Shown here in pieces: positions 60,347-64,000 of a stretch of DNA of 64,000 nucleotides; position 1 is the first letter of the stretch, and every line of letters begins with the position of its first letter. Source of the DNA: Arthrobacter agilis (GTDB lineage Bacteria > Actinomycetota > Actinomycetes > Actinomycetales > Micrococcaceae); contig NZ_NFSC01000031.1 in NCBI RefSeq assembly GCF_002157505.1, forward strand, positions 868,001 through 932,000, in the 5' to 3' direction. Under the pieces are notes generated by a model, which was not told the DNA's origin, searched no databases, and saw only the letters and a program-made list of their open reading frames with translations. Made by a program: the position numbers and the translations under genes.

Positions 60347-61035
60347 GTTCCGGCAGCGGGTAATGCCCTAATCGAGTGTTGGGGGCGGTGCGTCACGCGG
60401 CCGCCGCCCCCGGATAATCGCCCGGAGAGCCGCGATCGACCCCACCAGCACGTCGCCGGTCACCGTCCCGGCCGACGCTGCCGGTGCCGCGGTCGATGAA
60501 GTCGTTCCGACGAAGGCACCCGTCGAATCCGCGGCACCGGGGCGGTCGACGAGACACCATCCGGTCTCCGGCGACCCAGGCGGTTCAGGGCCGCTCGGCC
60601 GGACCCCGTGAAAGGCTTCCGTCCGAGGAATCCCCTTCCTGGTGGTACTCAGCTCTGTTTGCACCCGTAGCCTCGCCTCGGGCGGGCCGGGTAGTGACGG
60701 GCAACGCACGAGTACCGCAGGGCCGGCCACCTAGCCCATGAGCCGTCAACCCAAGTATCAGCCGAATAGGCCGGGTATCAAATTCTGGGCAATTCGGGTA
60801 CCACGGGCCGGCGACACCTCAACGATCGGGGTTTAGGCTGAAATTCACCAAGCAGTAGCTTCGAATTCACCTCCTATTCACCGGAGATTCGAAGGTTCGG
60901 CTTGGAGGACGGGCTCTCGGAACGGCTTCGGTCGTACCGAGGGCGGAGGAACCGCCGTCCACCAGGTCTGTTGGGGACCCCTCCTGGCTCTAACCAGCTG
61001 CCGCGGGCCGCCACGCCCACTCCATTCGTAAGACG
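60347..61035. other. Gene-free region with a structured leader upstream of the GT2 genes
   Basis: About 690 bases without a credible gene. It includes three copies of ATTCACC (60843, 60865, 60876), an inverted repeat CTTCGAAT/ATTCGAAG (60859-60866 with 60887-60894, loop 20), and a GC-rich stretch with further short inverted repeats up to the start at 61036. A YdaO-type c-di-AMP riboswitch was considered, but its conserved strings were not all found. This may be a long regulated leader of the glycosyltransferase operon. Confidence 0.4.
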
Positions 61036-61914
61036 GTGAATTCCTTGTCAGTCAGCGTTCCTGATTCCCGCACGCTCCGGAGCGGTGACGTGCAGGCTCC
61101 GCGAGCGTCGGTCAGCGTCGTCATCCCCACACTCAACGAAGCGATGAATCTTCCGTGGGTGCTTCGTCGGATGCCCGGTTACGTGGATGAGGTCGTCATC
61201 GTCGACGGCCGATCAGTCGATTACACCGTGGAGATCGCCCGGGCACTTCGGGCCGACGTCGTCGTGGTGGCCGAACCCCGTGCAGGGAAGGGGACCGCCG
61301 TCCGGGCCGGACTCGCGGCATGCTCCGGGGACATCATCGTCATGCTGGACGCCGATGGAAGCATGGACCCGCAGGAGATCGGCTGGTTCATCTCCCCACT
61401 CCAGCACGACTTCGATTTCGTCAAAGGCTCGCGATACGTCACCGGGGGCGGTTCCGAAGACCTCACCCTGCTACGCGACTTTGGCAATCGTGCGCTCACG
61501 AAATTGGCCAACGTAGTACTGGGCAGCAATTACTCGGACCTCTGCTACGGCTATATCGCACTGCGCAAAGAGTGCCTCGATGTCCTCGAACTCGAGTCGG
61601 ACGGATTCGAGATCGAAACCGAACTGATTGTCAGGGCCGCCCGCGCAGGCCTCCGTATCGCCGAGGTGCCGAGCCTGGAACTCAACCGGATATCCGGGAA
61701 TTCGAACCTCCAGACCTTTCGCGACGGGTGGCGCGTACTCCGCACACTCGCCCGCGAGTGCAGCACCTGGGATGCTCCGACAGCAGGGGCCCGTCCGGAA
61801 GCCCTTCGGCGCGTCAAGTACACCTACCCAAGCGTTCGTTTCCCCCGCACACCAACCGATCCGCAAAGTGTTCTTGCAGTGCCACATGAGGTAGGAGAGC
61901 TCCATGGCCAGTGA
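61036..61914 (+). CDS. Family 2 glycosyltransferase (dolichol-phosphate mannose synthase-like)
   Basis: The 292-residue cytoplasmic GT-A protein starts at GTG 61036. The nucleotide-sugar fold is shown by VSVVIPTLNEAMNLPWVLRR, VIVDGRSVDYTVEIARALRA, the DxD in IIVMLDADGSMDPQEI, and the later DGFEIETELIVRAARAGLRI. These resemble polyprenyl-phosphate mannose or glucose synthases. No strong ribosome site precedes it; a TTG nine bases later is a possible alternative. It overlaps the next glycosyltransferase by 11 bases, implying an operon. The acceptor is unknown. Confidence 0.88.
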   Translation: MNSLSVSVPDSRTLRSGDVQAPRASVSVVIPTLNEAMNLPWVLRRMPGYVDEVVIVDGRSVDYTVEIARALRADVVVVAEPRAGKGTAVRAGLAACSGDIIVMLDADGSMDPQEIGWFISPLQHDFDFVKGSRYVTGGGSEDLTLLRDFGNRALTKLANVVLGSNYSDLCYGYIALRKECLDVLELESDGFEIETELIVRAARAGLRIAEVPSLELNRISGNSNLQTFRDGWRVLRTLARECSTWDAPTAGARPEALRRVKYTYPSVRFPRTPTDPQSVLAVPHEVGELHGQ

Positions 61915-62896
61915 AATACCCACCGTTTCCGTCGTCATCTGCACATACACGGAGAAGCGTCTGAGCCTTCTGGCCAAGGTCGTCGACTCCGTCCGGGTCC
62001 AGTCGCTCGCCCCGGAACAGATCATCGTCGTCGTCGACCACAACGAGGACCTGTACAAGCGCCTCATCATGGACTTCCAGGACGTGGTGCTGGTCGAGAG
62101 CGGTGGCCAACCCGGACTCGCCGGCGCTCGTAACACCGGAGCCAGCATCGCAACAGCGGAGATCATCGCCTTCCTCGATGACGACGCCGAAGCAGCGCCC
62201 GACTGGCTCGAGCGCCTGTCCGTCTTCTACGACGATCCTGACGTACTCGCCGTAGGAGGGCGCGTCGACCCCGTGTGGGAGACGGCCCGCCCCGCCCACT
62301 TCGGTGAGGAACTCGATTGGATCGTCGGATGTAGCCACCGGGGTATGCCACGAGTGGCCACCGAGGTCCGGAACCTGATCGGTGCGAACATGTCCTTCCG
62401 CCGCGAGGTGCTGGAGCATGTCGGCGGCTTCAATCACGAGCTCGGCCGACAGGCCGTCAAGCCGCTCGGCTGTGAGGAGACGGAAATCTGTATCCGTGCG
62501 AGCCTCGCATTGCCCGGAGCCCGGATCGTCTATGACCCTGCGGCCGTGGTGAACCATCATGTGCCCGCGACCAGGGGGACGCTGAACTACATGCTGGCAC
62601 GCGCCTGGTCGGAAGGGCTGTCCAAGGCGCAGGTGAGCCACCTCGTGGGGCACAAGCGGGCTCTGCGATCGGAGCGCACGTACGTGCGAAGGGTCCTTCC
62701 TCGGGCGGTACTGTCCGGGATCCGGGACTGGGGGACAGGGAACGACACGGCCGGGCTCAGCCGGGCCGGCGCCGTCCTCGCGGTTCTGGCATGTACGACC
62801 GGAGGTTATCTTCGGGGACGCCAGCTTGCCCATGCCGCGACGTTCCGGACCGAAGGTGCACCGTCGCAGAACGAGCCGTGGAGAACCGTCACCTGA
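61904..62896 (+). CDS. Family 2 glycosyltransferase
   Basis: The 330-residue GT-A protein begins MASEIPTVSVVICTYTEKRL after GTAGGAGAGC. Core motifs are VVVDHNEDLYKRLIMDFQDV, GARNTGASIATAEIIAFLDD with the DDD of FLDDDAEAAPDWLERL, and ANMSFRREVLEHVGGFNHEL. The C-terminal third is basic and possibly membrane associated (TAGLSRAGAVLAVLACTTGG). It should transfer a sugar to a lipid-linked or surface glycan. It follows the first GT2 gene by overlap and is convergent with htpX. Confidence 0.88.
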   Translation: MASEIPTVSVVICTYTEKRLSLLAKVVDSVRVQSLAPEQIIVVVDHNEDLYKRLIMDFQDVVLVESGGQPGLAGARNTGASIATAEIIAFLDDDAEAAPDWLERLSVFYDDPDVLAVGGRVDPVWETARPAHFGEELDWIVGCSHRGMPRVATEVRNLIGANMSFRREVLEHVGGFNHELGRQAVKPLGCEETEICIRASLALPGARIVYDPAAVVNHHVPATRGTLNYMLARAWSEGLSKAQVSHLVGHKRALRSERTYVRRVLPRAVLSGIRDWGTGNDTAGLSRAGAVLAVLACTTGGYLRGRQLAHAATFRTEGAPSQNEPWRTVT

Positions 62897-62963
62897 GCGA
62901 GGGCGCGATCCAGGTCCTCCGGCAGCTGATAATGCGCCGCCGGCTACCGCGAGGAGGACGGCG

Positions 62964-63842
62964 TCAGCGGAGCGGACGGCCCGCCATGCCCTCCAGGCGC
63001 GCGATGCGCTGGTCCATCGGCGGGTGGGTGGCGAACAGTCGGCTCATGCCCCCGCCCCTGAACGGGTTGGCGATCATGAGGTGCGAGGTGTTCACGAGGC
63101 GCTGGTCCTGCGGGAGCGGAGCACGCTGGGTGCCGGTCTCCAGCTTCCGGAGTGCCGAGGCGAGCGCCAGGGGATCGTCCGTCAGGACCGCCCCGTCCTC
63201 GTCGGCGTCGTACTCGCGGGTGCGGCCGATGGCCGTCTGGACGAGGCCCGCGGCCAGCGGGGCGAGGATGGCGAGGAGCAGCGCGCCGATGGCATTGCCG
63301 CCCTGGTTCCGGTTGCCGCCCATCATGCCGGTGAAGGCGAACATCTGCGCGACCGAGGTGATCACACCTGCGACGGCGGCCGCGATGGAGCCGGTGAGGA
63401 TGTCGCGGTTGTAGACGTGCATGAGCTCGTGTCCGAGGACGCCGCGCAGTTCGCGCTCGTTGAGCAGCTGCAGGATGCCCTGTGTGCAGCACACGGCGGA
63501 GTTCTCCGGGTTACGGCCGGTTGCGAAGGCGTTCGGGGCCAGAGTCGGCGAGATGTAGAGCCTCGGCATCGGCTTGTTGGCGCGCGCGCTCAGCTCCCGG
63601 ACGATCCGGTACATCGCGGGCGCCTGCTGCTCGGTGACCTCCACGGCGGCCATGCTGCGGATGGCGATCTTGTCGCTGTTCCAGTAGCTGTAGGCGATCG
63701 ACCCGACGCCGAACAAGGCGAAGATCCAGATGAACGACGAACTGCCCGTGGCACCGGCGATCACTGCGCCGAAGACGAGGAAGATCCCCATGAGGGCGCC
63801 GAACAACAACGCCGTCTTGGCACCGTTGAAATGGTTGTGCAC
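62964..63842 (-). CDS. htpX: HtpX-family zinc metalloprotease
   Basis: The 292-residue membrane protease has two N-terminal helices (TALLFGALMGIFLVFGAVIA, SSFIWIFALFGVGSIAYSY), the zinc motif HELMH in LRGVLGHELMHVYNRDILTG, and the third ligand Glu in REYDADEDG. HtpX degrades misfolded membrane proteins under envelope stress. Two in-frame GTGs are near the 5' end: AAGGAG lies five bases before GTG 63842 and abuts GTG 63848, so 63842 is chosen. It is convergent with the GT2 operon. Confidence 0.92.
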   Translation of the reverse strand: MHNHFNGAKTALLFGALMGIFLVFGAVIAGATGSSSFIWIFALFGVGSIAYSYWNSDKIAIRSMAAVEVTEQQAPAMYRIVRELSARANKPMPRLYISPTLAPNAFATGRNPENSAVCCTQGILQLLNERELRGVLGHELMHVYNRDILTGSIAAAVAGVITSVAQMFAFTGMMGGNRNQGGNAIGALLLAILAPLAAGLVQTAIGRTREYDADEDGAVLTDDPLALASALRKLETGTQRAPLPQDQRLVNTSHLMIANPFRGGGMSRLFATHPPMDQRIARLEGMAGRPLR

Positions 63843-64000
63843 TGTCACTCCTTGGATGTAGCGGCCCGGTGGCCCCTTCGTACAACGGAGGGTCGGAGCG
63901 GGGTGTTCCGTTCATCGTACGGCGACGCGCTGCACGGCGGCTGGGAAAAAGCAGCGGTCAGGGCTCCGGCCGGCGGGAATCGTATCGGGCGAAGCGCGGC
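63843..64000. other. Upstream region of htpX, no gene seen
   Basis: The last 158 bases contain the htpX ribosome site (AAGGAG, minus strand, 63847-63852) and no convincing further gene. The window ends here. Confidence 0.6.

Noticed and set aside
60368..60741. Open frames on both strands downstream of yajQ
   Set aside because: They overlap each other, lack ribosome sites and domains, and have no codon-position bias beyond GC richness.
60841..61035. c-di-AMP (YdaO-type) riboswitch
   Set aside because: Scattered resemblances (GGCGGAGGAACC) exist, but the paired conserved strings and pseudoknot could not be placed with confidence.
1..64000. CRISPR arrays
   Set aside because: Repeats found are short tandem units without regular unique spacers.

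Overview
The window is chromosomal DNA from a high-GC actinobacterium, most likely an Arthrobacter-like member of the Micrococcaceae. Four things point there: GC-rich codon use with frequent GTG starts; mycothiol synthase (MshD) beside an orphan GlnR-type regulator; the tRNA-Trp/secE/nusG/rplK/rplA cluster with a long acidic NusG N-terminus; and a C50-carotenoid gene set as known from pink Arthrobacter. No prophage, insertion sequence, CRISPR array or rRNA gene was seen. The only visibly foreign-looking pieces are one MFS transporter gene and a gene-poor, lower-GC stretch beside tRNA-Tyr.

Layout. 0-2.5 kb (minus): rplA (cut by the window edge), rplK, nusG, secE, tRNA-Trp. 2.8-8.5 kb: an aminotransferase, then an envelope-stress-like module: a LuxR-type regulator and a PspC-domain sensor kinase facing three small or PspC membrane genes, with three 11-bp repeats between the divergent units. 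8.6-12.6 kb: carotenoid genes (CruF-like hydratase, CrtI/CrtD-family desaturase, UbiA-type lycopene elongase) around a DUF305 lipoprotein; together they fit the late steps of bacterioruberin synthesis. 12.8-19.4 kb: pfkA, an acetyltransferase, an MFS exporter, an ankyrin protein coupled to a YgfZ-like protein, a nitrobindin-like protein, a 37-residue membrane protein and a multi-span membrane protein.

19.6-28.4 kb: glnR, mshD, ppk, mutT1 (Nudix plus histidine phosphatase), thyA, folA, asd and a PAS-ANTAR regulator, linking nitrogen control, thiol redox, polyphosphate/nucleotide sanitation, thymidylate/folate and lysine/threonine supply. 28.5-31 kb: murB with hadB/hadA-like dehydratases. 31-37.4 kb: small membrane protein, DUF2797, ATP-dependent DNA ligase, PAP2 protein, methyltransferase, RtcB RNA ligase and hypotheticals. 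37.6-40.8 kb: tRNA-Met, tRNA-Thr, a DEAD-box helicase with a long leader, and a MOSC protein. 40.9-46.4 kb: a shortened KdpD/KdpE pair, a GT87-like mannosyltransferase, an amidohydrolase and a membrane protein. 46.5-53.5 kb: metB and cystathionine beta-synthase (transsulfuration), a D-malate/tartrate dehydrogenase, a CapA lipoprotein, an AlkA-type glycosylase, a small monooxygenase and thioredoxin. 53.6-64 kb: DUF1810, MarR, DUF6314, acyltransferase, secreted GH6 glucanase, the gene-poor stretch, tRNA-Tyr, a secreted repeat protein, YajQ, two GT2 glycosyltransferases and HtpX.

Two features cut across the window. Many genes have a TANNNT box ending 6 or 7 bases before the start codon, as expected for leaderless transcripts. 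Many neighbours overlap by ATGA, GTGA or TGATG, which implies translational coupling. The tRNA-Thr, tRNA-Met, hadAB and tRNA-Trp-secE-nusG-rplKA elements, adjacent in several actinobacteria, keep order and strand here but are pulled apart by about 35 kb of other genes.
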